This document shows, in pieces, positions 6,853 to 17,300 of a stretch of DNA of 64,000 bases. The stretch covers positions 1 through 64,000 of IMG/VR virus record IMGVR_UViG_3300008108_000237; one strand, written 5' to 3'. This DNA is from a virus. Each line of letters opens with the position of its first letter. Within the stretch, counting starts at the first letter, position 1. The notes beneath the pieces were generated by a model. The model ran no database searches. It saw only the letters and a program-made list of their open reading frames with translations, and had not been told where the DNA came from. Made by a program: the position numbers and the translations under genes.

Positions 6853-9839
6853 TAGCTTTCAAGACAATTAATACTTATATTTATTCCCGAATTCAAAGAG
6901 AGAACTTCGTTGAAATTTCTTTCCGTACAAGTTAGACTTGTAATAGTCAATTCGTTTCCATTTAGGAAGAATGTAAAACCATAATCATATAGTTGTGGAA
7001 GATATTCAATAAGAGCATTTCTCCACATTGTATTTGTTGGTACATCAGTTAGTCCATACCCCTCATAGAATTGTTCTTGGATTATAATATCCCCACCAAT
7101 TCTTAAATCAACGTACCAACTACTTTGTACCGAATTTGTAATACAATCATTTAATGTCAAACCACTTTGTGCCAACATTTTATTGACTCTATTTGACAAT
7201 ATACTACTGAAGTTACTTACATCTACATCCCCATTCAACCACGGAAATATATTAAAGTCAGTGTACTCAGTTGTACAGTTATAATCAAAAATATTTGATA
7301 TTATAAAACAAGGTTCAACAGGTACAGGAAGGAATTGACAACCTCTTTGTCTTCTATATACAAATTTCTGTCTTTGGAAAATTGAGTTTTCCATTCTGAC
7401 ACCTGTATTCCAAATTGTTGTTGCTGGAAACATCTGTTCAACCAATGTCATCCAATATGGATTGATTCCATTAACGTAATCAATCAATTTCTGATAGGTA
7501 TATTTGTTATTTGGTATTCCTACGGTACTTTCAGACTCAATATATTTCCAAAATATTGATTGTAGAGTTGGATAGCCTCCCGTTTTACCATCTGTAATAT
7601 ATTGACGGTTTCTTACATTAATCATGTTCTCCCAAAAAGTCTGAGAAAACTCGAAGAATGTTTTTTTCTTTGGCTGAGGATTAACAAAGGTACTATCAAC
7701 CCCACCTGGCACAGGATAGCCGACTGTCAAACCTGACTCAGGAATTGGATAATCATATCTTCTTGATTGGTCCCACACATCATAAACTAAACCTTGAGAT
7801 GGGTTCAAAAACAAATCAACATTCTTTACATTGAGAACTAACTTCTCATTATCCACAAAGTAGTACGCATTGTAGTCAGCGTTTGTCGATACTCTGATTT
7901 TTGAATCATCTTCTAGCCAAGATTTATTATTGTCAACAACTTTTTTCAATTTGAATCCCTCATTCATATAAGGAAAATCTCTAAATCTATTCAAATATAA
8001 TTGCCCGTAAGTGAATGGTTGTAATTGAGTTTGAATATCAAAGTTTTGACCTGTATATATTTGCCCCGTGACAGTTACTTGGTCAGGACTTCTATGAGTT
8101 GGGGTAGATTCATACCACCCTGCTCCCAATTGAAAGAAATAGGTTTCAGTGTTTACGGGAGCTTTTGGGAAACCTTCAGTATCAACGGGGTAATCAACGA
8201 GTCTCGTATTAACATCTTGATAAGTTGCAGTCGAAGTGAACGCACTGAATGTTTGTCCTTTAATTTTATATGTTAAACCTGGTATAAAACTCGGAGTATT
8301 CTGAACATAAGTACCTCCCGAAATGGATGCCCATTGAGTGGTAAACTGTTCCATATTAATTTTTTGGTCAGCTAAGTAAATGTGCTCATTGTATTCAATC
8401 AATGAATCAGGAGCACCAATAAGTCTCATAAGAAATTCAACCGAACGTCTTGTACCTTTTGATTTGAATAAATAAGATGCGTTAAGAATAAGGTTACGAT
8501 AGAATGCGTAATTCAATTCTGTCGGAGTCAATGCCCTTGCATATCCAGGATAAGTTGGAGTCGAGGTATTTCCGAAAACCGAACTCAAGAAATCTTCATT
8601 CGTTATTGGAGAGAAGTTGGAAGTCCATCCCAATGTTTGTGCTAAATTCACTAACAACTGAGACGGAATATCGTTCGATGGATTATAATTGACTGAGTTC
8701 ATAAATGCTAATGCATCTATAAATTGTTTGATTTGGTCAAAACTTCTTCCGTAAATTTGGAATATCTTTTCTACCTTTCGACCCAAAGTATCGAATTCTT
8801 TCAGGGAATCTGAAACTAAAAATCTAGAAACCAAGTTGGTTTTAAAAGTATCTAAATTAACTGCAATTGATTCCAACTGAGTCAAGTAGTCCTCGAAAAG
8901 AAAAGATTTAATATCCAAGTTCCAAGGCCCCTCTTTCGGCCACGTCACTTGTTGATAATTTGTGAAAAACTGACCTGCTTCATTTTGTTGGGGCACTTGG
9001 AATACTGCAGTATATTCAGGCCTAACAAGTCTATTCAATAAAAACTTTTGAACTTCGTCAAAATTTTCTGCGAATATCCTATCTACAACAATATCATTAG
9101 GTCTTACTTGAAAATTTTCAAATATTGTGGTTGCGGTTTTCCCAAATGGTGCTCCTGAAACTATAAATTCGATATAACCTGATGAAAGTGTTGGAGATGG
9201 AATAAATGATACAACATTATATATGTTGTCATTTATTGAAATACAATAATCCAAGTAAGTATTATACAAATTTCTATATGGTGAAACCAATATCTCTCTC
9301 ACAGAGAGATTAGTTGTTGCACTGAGTGAATAATCAATATCAAAGGGATTGTTAATTCTACTTGTATCGATTCTGAACGTAGTTTCGTCTGCAGTATTAT
9401 TGTAAGATATATTATAGGCTGTTGCACCAGTCACGAAGTCTTCATTGTTGAATTGAATATTCAAAGATGCTGGAAATCTATGAATAATTTCTGTGACTGA
9501 TACTTGGAATCTCTTGCTCAAAGACCCATACATTGAGAAATTTAGTACTTGCGAAACATCATAGTTTGGATAAACCCTAAATTGTGTTGCAATAATCCTA
9601 CGACTCTCTTCTAAATTACTAATATCTAATCCATCCAAACCGATTGGGTCAGAGAAGGCTCCTATGTTGAAATCTCTGGTAGTTCTTTCTGTTACAGATG
9701 TTGTGAACTCAAAGTTTCCTTGCGTAAGTCCTCCACCTTCCACTGTTTGTAATCCAACAATGTTGTCAGAGAAAGTTGCCGCCCCACTACCTGGCCTTGG
9801 CGGATAGAAAAATTTAGTAGTCCTTTGAGTAGTAGCCAT
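6852..9839 (-). CDS. Baseplate protein with P2 gpI-like segment
   Basis: This 995-aa protein has a segment at about residues 395-480 (NLAQTLGW through YRNLILNASYLFKSKGTRRS and EFLMRLIGAP) that resembles the conserved core of tail protein I of P2-like phages. That family links wedges or fibres to the baseplate. The N-terminal 380 residues are beta-rich with an FENFQ/FAENFDEVQKFLLNRLV region. The C-terminal part is unrecognised. Its start ATG shares the A of the upstream TAA stop (TAATG), and its stop overlaps the next ATG in the same way, so the three genes are probably translated together. Length and position are compatible with a gp7-like wedge role, but I cannot demonstrate that homology. 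Confidence 0.65.
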   Translation of the reverse strand: MATTQRTTKFFYPPRPGSGAATFSDNIVGLQTVEGGGLTQGNFEFTTSVTERTTRDFNIGAFSDPIGLDGLDISNLEESRRIIATQFRVYPNYDVSQVLNFSMYGSLSKRFQVSVTEIIHRFPASLNIQFNNEDFVTGATAYNISYNNTADETTFRIDTSRINNPFDIDYSLSATTNLSVREILVSPYRNLYNTYLDYCISINDNIYNVVSFIPSPTLSSGYIEFIVSGAPFGKTATTIFENFQVRPNDIVVDRIFAENFDEVQKFLLNRLVRPEYTAVFQVPQQNEAGQFFTNYQQVTWPKEGPWNLDIKSFLFEDYLTQLESIAVNLDTFKTNLVSRFLVSDSLKEFDTLGRKVEKIFQIYGRSFDQIKQFIDALAFMNSVNYNPSNDIPSQLLVNLAQTLGWTSNFSPITNEDFLSSVFGNTSTPTYPGYARALTPTELNYAFYRNLILNASYLFKSKGTRRSVEFLMRLIGAPDSLIEYNEHIYLADQKINMEQFTTQWASISGGTYVQNTPSFIPGLTYKIKGQTFSAFTSTATYQDVNTRLVDYPVDTEGFPKAPVNTETYFFQLGAGWYESTPTHRSPDQVTVTGQIYTGQNFDIQTQLQPFTYGQLYLNRFRDFPYMNEGFKLKKVVDNNKSWLEDDSKIRVSTNADYNAYYFVDNEKLVLNVKNVDLFLNPSQGLVYDVWDQSRRYDYPIPESGLTVGYPVPGGVDSTFVNPQPKKKTFFEFSQTFWENMINVRNRQYITDGKTGGYPTLQSIFWKYIESESTVGIPNNKYTYQKLIDYVNGINPYWMTLVEQMFPATTIWNTGVRMENSIFQRQKFVYRRQRGCQFLPVPVEPCFIISNIFDYNCTTEYTDFNIFPWLNGDVDVSNFSSILSNRVNKMLAQSGLTLNDCITNSVQSSWYVDLRIGGDIIIQEQFYEGYGLTDVPTNTMWRNALIEYLPQLYDYGFTFFLNGNELTITSLTCTERNFNEVLSLNSGINISINCLES

Positions 9840-10747
9840 TAATTAGTGATATTTGTAAAGTTTTTACTGAAATCAATATTGTTTCCTCTACTTTGTCTAA
9901 CCTCATAAAGAAGAGCATTAAATTGGTCTCTAATTTCGTAAAGGTTGTATTGTCTGTATATGTTGTTATTCGCATCGTAGATGGTGTAAATTCCATCATC
10001 AATTGATTTAGTTTGATTACCATAAAGAGCAATTGCAAGAGACGAAATATCATATTCAACCATTTCAATCTCCACAGAAACAGGATTGAAAAATGTATTA
10101 GTTATGACAATATCTTGATCTGGCTGTCCAATGTATGGAGTTGAATTTGGTTTGTTTGTTGGTGATGAAGATGGTGAAAGAGTCAAGAAAATTAAATTCG
10201 AATCTCCCTCCACATACCTGTATCTTATAGCCTTTTGAGTAGTATTGACTTCGTTTGTTACGACAGGCTCGCAAAAGAAACTTGATGTTACAACTCGGAA
10301 AAAGTTGGGAATTCTCGACCCGTCAGGATTCAAATATTCTACTCTGAATCCAACTAATCCTTGTTGAACAAATTTATTTTGATATTGGGTTGGTACATCA
10401 GTAACATCAATTACAATTCCTTTCACATTTGGTAGTGCACTTAACACACCACAATCAGTTATTACAGTTCTTATTTCCGCAGGTCTTATATATAAGGTGT
10501 AAATTCCCAACGCATTAAATTGGTTTGCAGGAAGAGTCAAATTATAAAGTCCACCCAAAACTTCCACACCAGGAGTTCCACCAGTCTCAGTGTTTGCGAA
10601 GTAAGGTCGTAATATAGTCTGTGCGTCCAACTTAGTTAATACAAATTGGTCTGTCACATCCCTTGTAGGAGTATAGTTCATAATAATTTCTACATCCGCT
10701 GGTGAAACATCTGAAGGTCTTATTGTACCGTATGAGCCGATTGCCAT
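9839..10747 (-). CDS. Virion structural protein, baseplate cluster (unrecognised)
   Basis: This 302-aa protein begins MAIGSYGTIRPSDVSPADVE. It is rich in beta-strand-type sequence with no clear catalytic motif or membrane segment. A TATTTAT motif lies 17 nt upstream, and the gene opens a tightly coupled run of three genes (this one, the gpI-like protein and the SprB-repeat protein). That arrangement suggests a baseplate peripheral or fibre-connector protein. The specific function is unknown. Confidence 0.7.
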   Translation of the reverse strand: MAIGSYGTIRPSDVSPADVEIIMNYTPTRDVTDQFVLTKLDAQTILRPYFANTETGGTPGVEVLGGLYNLTLPANQFNALGIYTLYIRPAEIRTVITDCGVLSALPNVKGIVIDVTDVPTQYQNKFVQQGLVGFRVEYLNPDGSRIPNFFRVVTSSFFCEPVVTNEVNTTQKAIRYRYVEGDSNLIFLTLSPSSSPTNKPNSTPYIGQPDQDIVITNTFFNPVSVEIEMVEYDISSLAIALYGNQTKSIDDGIYTIYDANNNIYRQYNLYEIRDQFNALLYEVRQSRGNNIDFSKNFTNITN

Positions 10748-10764
10748 ATTTTCTTATTTAATTT

Positions 10765-10771
10765 ATAAATA
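10765..10771 (-). promoter_or_regulatory. TATTTAT promoter-like motif before the 302-aa gene
   Basis: The coding strand reads CTATTTATAAATTAAATAAG, with the motif ending 17 nt before the ATG at 10747. Confidence 0.5.
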
Positions 10772-10786
10772 GTTTAGTTCTTTTTT

Positions 10787-11881
10787 TCAATTGGTACTTT
10801 CTTTATTAACCACATTAAAAAATCCATACCCATAGTTAATCATATCTCCCAAATTATCTACCTCACCTAATCTCAAAACTCGTTCATAGGCACTATTTTT
10901 TCCCCTTTCCACAAAAACATTAGTTTGAATCTGTGGTTGGTCAATGACTTTGAGAAGTACCTCATCTTTCGTAATTGGTACTGCTGTAAGATTATTCGAG
11001 GTAAATCCCGATGATTGTTGGAAAAATATTGTAGTCCCGTCTTTATAATCATAATAATTGACACCTGTTATTGTGTAAGCAGTATATACAGGATTTATAT
11101 CAGATACTGCCCCCCATATTTGTCCATTACTTATTACAGGAACTCCAACTCTGAATTTCGGGCTACCATAGAACGCCAATTCATTTATTCTTGATTTAGT
11201 ATTTCCTGAGACAGTGAATGGTACTGTTACATAATTGTTCGATGTTTGTGCCGAAACTTCATTCACCGCATCTCCTGAGAAAATATAATTGTATGACACA
11301 GGTGTTCCAATCCAATTTCCAGTCGCGGGAGCAAAGAATGACTCACCTTGAGGATTGAATATTACAACATCTGAAAACGGAACATTTATAGTTTTGGAAA
11401 CCCTTGTTATTCCCCATGGATTTGTTTGCTCCAACGTGATGGTATATTGTCTTGTTGCGGTGGGATAAGTGTGAGTTATTGAATTTGGAGCATAGTTGGT
11501 AATTGTTTGTTTCGGACTTCCATCTCCCCAATCAACTCTATAAACTGATAATTCCAAAAACTTTTGAAATTCGTCCGATGTATTATACACATTCCAAACA
11601 TAAGGTTGGCTTGTTGTGGATGAAAATAAAAAGTTTGTCACCACATCTTTTTGTAACACTGCCCCATCGAAAGGACTATAATATCCCGCATCAACCGCAG
11701 TTTGTCTCAACAAAATGTTTACAGATAAACCAGTCAATATTGAAGTCCCACTTGGCCCCGAACTAGCCACTTGAGTCATTGCAGAGTAAACCCCAACAGG
11801 AGTACCCTTATAATCCACAACAGATAAATCTCCTCTGATATTCTCGGGTGAAACTATGAATCTATAAGTATCCTGTGACAT
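10787..11881 (-). CDS. Virion structural protein with PKD-like domain
   Basis: This 364-aa protein carries a PKD-type immunoglobulin-like fold at about residues 110-168. The hallmark VDWGDGSP is followed by HTYPTATRQYTITL. PKD domains are common in cell-surface proteins and in tail proteins that need rigid extracellular modules. The rest is beta-rich and unrecognised. Its ATG overlaps the preceding TAA (TAATG at 11881). A role in the baseplate periphery or as a fibre adaptor is inferred from position. Confidence 0.65.
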   Translation of the reverse strand: MSQDTYRFIVSPENIRGDLSVVDYKGTPVGVYSAMTQVASSGPSGTSILTGLSVNILLRQTAVDAGYYSPFDGAVLQKDVVTNFLFSSTTSQPYVWNVYNTSDEFQKFLELSVYRVDWGDGSPKQTITNYAPNSITHTYPTATRQYTITLEQTNPWGITRVSKTINVPFSDVVIFNPQGESFFAPATGNWIGTPVSYNYIFSGDAVNEVSAQTSNNYVTVPFTVSGNTKSRINELAFYGSPKFRVGVPVISNGQIWGAVSDINPVYTAYTITGVNYYDYKDGTTIFFQQSSGFTSNNLTAVPITKDEVLLKVIDQPQIQTNVFVERGKNSAYERVLRLGEVDNLGDMINYGYGFFNVVNKESTN

Positions 11882-12711
11882 TACTGTGGTGGATTAACGT
11901 ACTCATACCATTTTATGGGAATATTTGTTCCCAACCTTTGACCAGTTGTATTCAATACTTCGTAAGTTTGTTTTTCATAATTCAACTTTACCGTGTAATA
12001 AAAGTATTGTGTGTTATCAAAAGCATATTTGTTTCCAACCAAAAGAGCTTGTGGTCCATTTGTCAAATCAACTTGACTTGCACCTCTACCCGTCATCATT
12101 TTAGTAAACTGACCTGTTTTTGCGTTGAAAAACTTTGCTGTCATATAGAATGTATCGATGTCTAAAAAGTTTCTTTTTTTCAACCAATAAAAAAAGAACC
12201 CTTCTTTGTCCCCAACATAATCTAAAACATACTTAGGTTTTCTAATATTGACCAAAGTTCTTTGCATTTGAGTTTCCATAAACAATCCCTGTTGAGTTGG
12301 AAGAATTACAGTTACATAATTCTTTTGTTGTTTTTCATCAGGGGTGTCATAAAAATCTAACTTGAAGAAAGAGTTTGAAAAATTATTTTCATAATAATAA
12401 ACCTCCTGAGGAGTGAACCCCTCACTCAAATAATTGATTCTCCAATTGGCCAAATCATTCAATGAACCTCCAGAGTAAAAATAAAATTCATAATTGATTG
12501 CTGTAGCATCAGTCGTTCCTGTTGCAGGAGAGTGAGCAAACCTCGAAACTTCAAAGTCTCTACCTTTACCTATGACATCTTCAATTATTTTGGTTTCATA
12601 CTCGTCAATTGCCAAGTCTAAACCCAAGTAATCCCATTTGAGTTCTACAGGAATGTTGATTTGTTTATCAACAATCGCATCTTGTCTAATCACGAATTTA
12701 TTCACACTCAT
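11881..12711 (-). CDS. Virion structural protein, baseplate cluster (unrecognised)
   Basis: This 276-aa protein begins MSVNKFVIRQDAIVDKQ. I prefer the ATG at 12711 over an in-frame TTG one codon earlier. The start lies inside the end of the upstream gene (14-nt overlap). The sequence is aromatic-rich (FYFYSG, YYYENNFSNSFFKLDFYD) with no membrane segment or catalytic motif. Conserved position between wedge-type proteins suggests a baseplate component. Confidence 0.65.
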   Translation of the reverse strand: MSVNKFVIRQDAIVDKQINIPVELKWDYLGLDLAIDEYETKIIEDVIGKGRDFEVSRFAHSPATGTTDATAINYEFYFYSGGSLNDLANWRINYLSEGFTPQEVYYYENNFSNSFFKLDFYDTPDEKQQKNYVTVILPTQQGLFMETQMQRTLVNIRKPKYVLDYVGDKEGFFFYWLKKRNFLDIDTFYMTAKFFNAKTGQFTKMMTGRGASQVDLTNGPQALLVGNKYAFDNTQYFYYTVKLNYEKQTYEVLNTTGQRLGTNIPIKWYEYVNPPQ

Positions 12712-14395
12712 CAATCAACGGTTTAAGAGCAAAATCAAATCCTTCAAGATTATCATTGTAATTTATTCCTTCAGGAATCAATCTGAATATTACCTGAGTA
12801 TAAGGATAATGGGCTGAATTCAAATATGGATAATCAACTCCACGTCCTAAGTTGTCAATAAATCCATAGGTATAAATATCCCTCCATCTGAACTGTTGGT
12901 CAGCATTAGAATAAAACGCCCAACTCGGTACATTGTCAATCTGCCCCAAATTAGCGGTTTCAATATAATCTGAGAATACTTTCAGTACCATTGGGTTATG
13001 AGGGTTATAATAATAACCTGGTGAATTGGTTGAAAAATTGTTCGTAGTTTGGAATACGTCTTGATTGAATTTTACTTTGTGATAATATTTTGCGACAACC
13101 CTCTCGGTTTGTTCATAATCATTCCACTCACAGAAATCACCATCCATCGCATCACCAGCTTTCAAATCCAAATTGTAATAGAAAGTTTTTCTCACTCCAT
13201 TTGATAGAGTATATGCCGACACAGGAATTGTTGTATTTGACTTTTCATTATTTAAATCCCACCATGGATTTGTATTTTTAGATAAATTGAATTCCCATCC
13301 TTGTTTTAATCCAACCCCTCTGAATGGCTGATTGAAATACCCTGAATATCCTTTATTGATTATTGTCAAACTTATTTCATTCAATGGTCTTTTTTGGTTG
13401 TCTCGTAATCCAGCAAAGTCCAAGTCATAATTTGATGTTATGTCATAAGCATTCGAACTCGATCTCTGTGAGACCCTAGTAACATTATTTGGTGTTATGG
13501 AACTATATTCCAATTTTTTTTCTTCATCGAAAACATTTTTTTCAAATCCAGCCTTTGTGATGGCTAAGTCAGTTAGATTTGTTATGATTTTATATTTTTT
13601 TACATAGTATTTCGATTTTGTTTCAGTCAAATTACTTGGGTTTATTACCCTTCTAAAAGTTCCAATAGTTCCACTATTAAAAGTCGATCCAGTAAATCCA
13701 ATGTTAAATAAATTAAAAATGTATTCTCTACTACCAAATAATCCATTACCCAATGAGAATACCTGAAAAATATTACTTCCTCTATAACTAAAAGAAAGTT
13801 CAACATACTCCCCTATAGTTAATCCATGAGGAGCAATACATACGAACGAAACCAAACCATTACCGTTTCGGGTTGTACTCGTAATCGAAAAAGGAATTCC
13901 ACTCGAAGCAATCCAATTCACATCGTTATTTGTTCTCGAATAATATGTAAGTTGCTTGTTTCCATCATTCTCATGTGGATATGTCAAGTAATACATCCAA
14001 TTATATGTGTAAGCACTTTTCGCTTTATATTGAAAATGGTTGTCCGATACATCAGGTCTGTAAAAATCAAACTCATAATATTGTGGGAACCCTCTCCAAA
14101 TTCCACTTTCTTTTGAAGAAGATGGATTAGTATAGTATAAATTATATTGGAATGGAAGATAGTTTGTTGAACCCGTATAAGTGTTGTCGTACAAATATGT
14201 AATCTTAAATGTTGGTCTGAATATAGTATTCGCTTGTCTTTCATCATCATAAACTTGCGCTAAGTTCAATGTTGATGTACGATCATACTCAGTAATCTCC
14301 TGACTTTGCTGTTGGAGTGTTATTGACACTTCCTCATCTAAAGATGGAGCTCCCTTATATCTTTGACCACTAGGTATTATTGTATACTTATTCAT
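12698..14395 (-). CDS. Virion structural protein, baseplate cluster (unrecognised)
   Basis: This 565-aa protein begins MNKYTIIPSGQRYKGAPS. It is rich in Tyr, Asn and Phe, as tail proteins of this group often are. A region near residue 195 (CIAPHGLTIGEYVELSF) is compatible with a small beta-barrel module seen in phage tail proteins. The start codon overlaps the stop of the 1613-aa gene by 8 nt (ATGAATAA), which suggests stoichiometric co-translation. Function beyond a structural role is unknown. Confidence 0.65.
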   Translation of the reverse strand: MNKYTIIPSGQRYKGAPSLDEEVSITLQQQSQEITEYDRTSTLNLAQVYDDERQANTIFRPTFKITYLYDNTYTGSTNYLPFQYNLYYTNPSSSKESGIWRGFPQYYEFDFYRPDVSDNHFQYKAKSAYTYNWMYYLTYPHENDGNKQLTYYSRTNNDVNWIASSGIPFSITSTTRNGNGLVSFVCIAPHGLTIGEYVELSFSYRGSNIFQVFSLGNGLFGSREYIFNLFNIGFTGSTFNSGTIGTFRRVINPSNLTETKSKYYVKKYKIITNLTDLAITKAGFEKNVFDEEKKLEYSSITPNNVTRVSQRSSSNAYDITSNYDLDFAGLRDNQKRPLNEISLTIINKGYSGYFNQPFRGVGLKQGWEFNLSKNTNPWWDLNNEKSNTTIPVSAYTLSNGVRKTFYYNLDLKAGDAMDGDFCEWNDYEQTERVVAKYYHKVKFNQDVFQTTNNFSTNSPGYYYNPHNPMVLKVFSDYIETANLGQIDNVPSWAFYSNADQQFRWRDIYTYGFIDNLGRGVDYPYLNSAHYPYTQVIFRLIPEGINYNDNLEGFDFALKPLIDECE

Positions 14396-17300
14396 CTACA
14401 GAATATTTCCTTTTGAATTTATCTAAAGCTGTCTCTCCTAAAACGGTTCCGAAATAGAATTGGAATGGTGCCCCAACAACAAATTTTTGTTTTAAAGCTC
14501 CAGTCGCAGAATACGTTCCATCTCCAACTGTTCCGTTTACATTGAATATGTATCCACGTGCATTCAAATCGTTCGACTCAGAGTTGTTACTCCAAAAATA
14601 TGGTGTGTCTGGAGAATATCTGTCCAATGATTGGAATCTCGAGTTTTGAACAATATCAGAAAATGAAGTTGCCCAGTCATTATACTGATTACCAAATATT
14701 AGATTAGTATTATTCAATTTCCATTGATAAAATGGTACAATTTGAGATTTGATTCCATATGGATATGGATAATATCCTACATCATCTGTCCCTCTGAAAT
14801 TGATTCTTCCTGGAGTCAAATAATCTTTGGTTTGCAAATCCTCAGTTGTTGAAGAAAACCATACAGCAATTGTTGGATTACTTGCGGTTCCTAATATTTG
14901 TGTAGGTTGGTTGGTCGCACCAGAGACACTATCATAATATTCTGGAGAATAGTTGATATTTCCGATTTCACTATTGATAGACATAAGTTGAGCAAGGTCA
15001 CCATCAATTCTTTTTTGGCGTCTTGAGAATAACTGATTTATTCCATTGTCTCCCGAAGAAATTAAATCCCTCAAAAATTTATCATCCGTTATTCTCGAAA
15101 TCACAAATAAGTTCACCAAATCTGACGTGTCACCATAACTAGTTGGATTGATGTTAGGGATAATGTAACCTCTTGTTGATGTATCAAAAGTAATTTCAGA
15201 ATAAAAATAATCTTTCATCCCCATGTTTATTACTGTTGTAGGGAACAATAAGTTCACAGTGTTAAGAGAATTAACGTTGTTTGTCAACTTCCCGACAAAT
15301 TTGTTTGTTGTAAGATTATACGGACTACTTCTATAATAAAAATTGTTACTATCTCTATTATAATAAACTACATCTTCACAAAACCTTACTTGACTTATTT
15401 GATTTTGTTTGTTGTAAAAAGTGTCTACTTGTATTGGGAAGAAATATAATGAACCATTAATCCAATTATTCATGAAAGACTGAGATAAGACTCCTCTACA
15501 CAATCCATAGAAAAATCTGAATCTGTATGCCCACTCATTAAAATTACTTATATCTTTTGATAAGTCAGTTCCAGGTTTTCGAAGGAACATATAACATCCC
15601 TCTTCAACCGCATCTTTGGTTGTACATTCTTGGTTTATTTCGAAATCACTTCCAAACCCTGTATAACAACTTAACCCTACCATGTTTTCACAATTGAAAG
15701 AAGACAAAACTGTCAAATAATTTGGTTGACCTTCAATGTCTGGAGTCACTATTTCAGCCCCCGTGCTATATGACGCTAAATCAATTGGTTGGTCAGCATC
15801 AATAATCTGATAGAATGTAAAATTATTATTTTGTTGTAACAATGCGGGGTTTGTTTGCCATGAACTTCCATTTAGACTATCCGATGATGGTAATCTATCA
15901 GTTCTCATGACATTTATAACTTTTGATGAAATCGACATAGGATTTGCCGATAAAGAAGGATACGCATTCGGAGTGGCATATTGATAGATTACATCTCGAT
16001 AATTGAAATTAACTGCTAGTAATGTTGCAATCAACGCTCCAACTGCAAAAATACCAACAACAAATGGGAATAAAAATGGAATTGCCGCCAATGGTAATAT
16101 TGAAGCAGAAGACCCCAAAATTACCGCTGACAATGGATTCAATGAAAATGCAGTTATATTTGAAAAAATATAAGACGCACCAGATACATCCTCGGATTCA
16201 TCGTATTTTGCAGAGTTTTGATTTGGTGAATAGAAATCATTATTTGTCCTACTCACTACACCAGTCACTCCACCTATATTTTTATCGTTCAATCCTCTAA
16301 CTCCACTAGTATTTGCATCTAAGCTTCCATAATAACCGACAGTTGAAGTTGTGAATCCAGAAAAGTTGTCACCTGGAGTAAAAAAGTATGAAGGATAAAA
16401 CATACCATTCTGATTAAATGGTTGCACAGAAATATTGGTCTGTGTCAATTTTTGAATAGGAATATTCAATCTAGTTTGAGCAGTAATTGTTAAACTTGAA
16501 TCGTCTATGTTTTTTCCGAAAATTCTACCTAATGAATACTGATTGGTGTACTTAGGTGAATACGGGTCAACTCCTCGTTGGAGTATAAGAATATATTGGT
16601 TTTCAATGTCAGTGAAAGCATCCAAAGGACTGATAAGAAAATCTTTATCATTTCTACTATATCCTCTTACCGCTCTTTTTCTAGCTAAAATTAATCTTGA
16701 AGGAGCTGCGATTACATTTGGAAAACATTCCAAAGTTTCTACGTTCCATATTTTTATTGCATCCGCTACAGTAATTGCCGTAATTACTTGGAAGTATTCT
16801 CTATCTTGCGGATATATTTGTCTTGTTATAGTACTACCAGTTGGTAATGTATATAATACAGTTTGGTCAGTTGTTTGGGTTACAGCATAATCAACATTTA
16901 TTGTTGTAGCTTGTTGTATTGTAGTACCTGTTATTCCATTCACAACCCCGTTGACAGTTTCAGCAGTATATAAAAAATTTCTATCTGTCGTAGTTGCAGG
17001 ATTGACAGATGTCAACAATTGTCCCGACTCATAAAATTGATTCGAAAGAACCGTAATCGTATTATCATAGTGAAACTTTCCGAAATTGGAATTTTGTGCA
17101 AAAGTGACTTTTATTTTATTAAGGTTGTCAAAATAAGTGTTTCTTGTATTGAACACGTTAATACGTTCACCTAAAGTAAGACTTTCAGAAAATGCAAAAT
17201 GTTTTCTCTCATCAGATTCCTCTGATAAGAATCTAACAACAGATGACTTTGGTGTTTTGAATAATGAAAGGTCTGACACGGAATCATTATTTCCTGCCAA

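Noticed and set aside
8025-8692. Plus-strand frames of 62-83 codons inside the 995-aa gene
   Set aside because: They are antisense frames within a well-supported coding gene and lack any motif.
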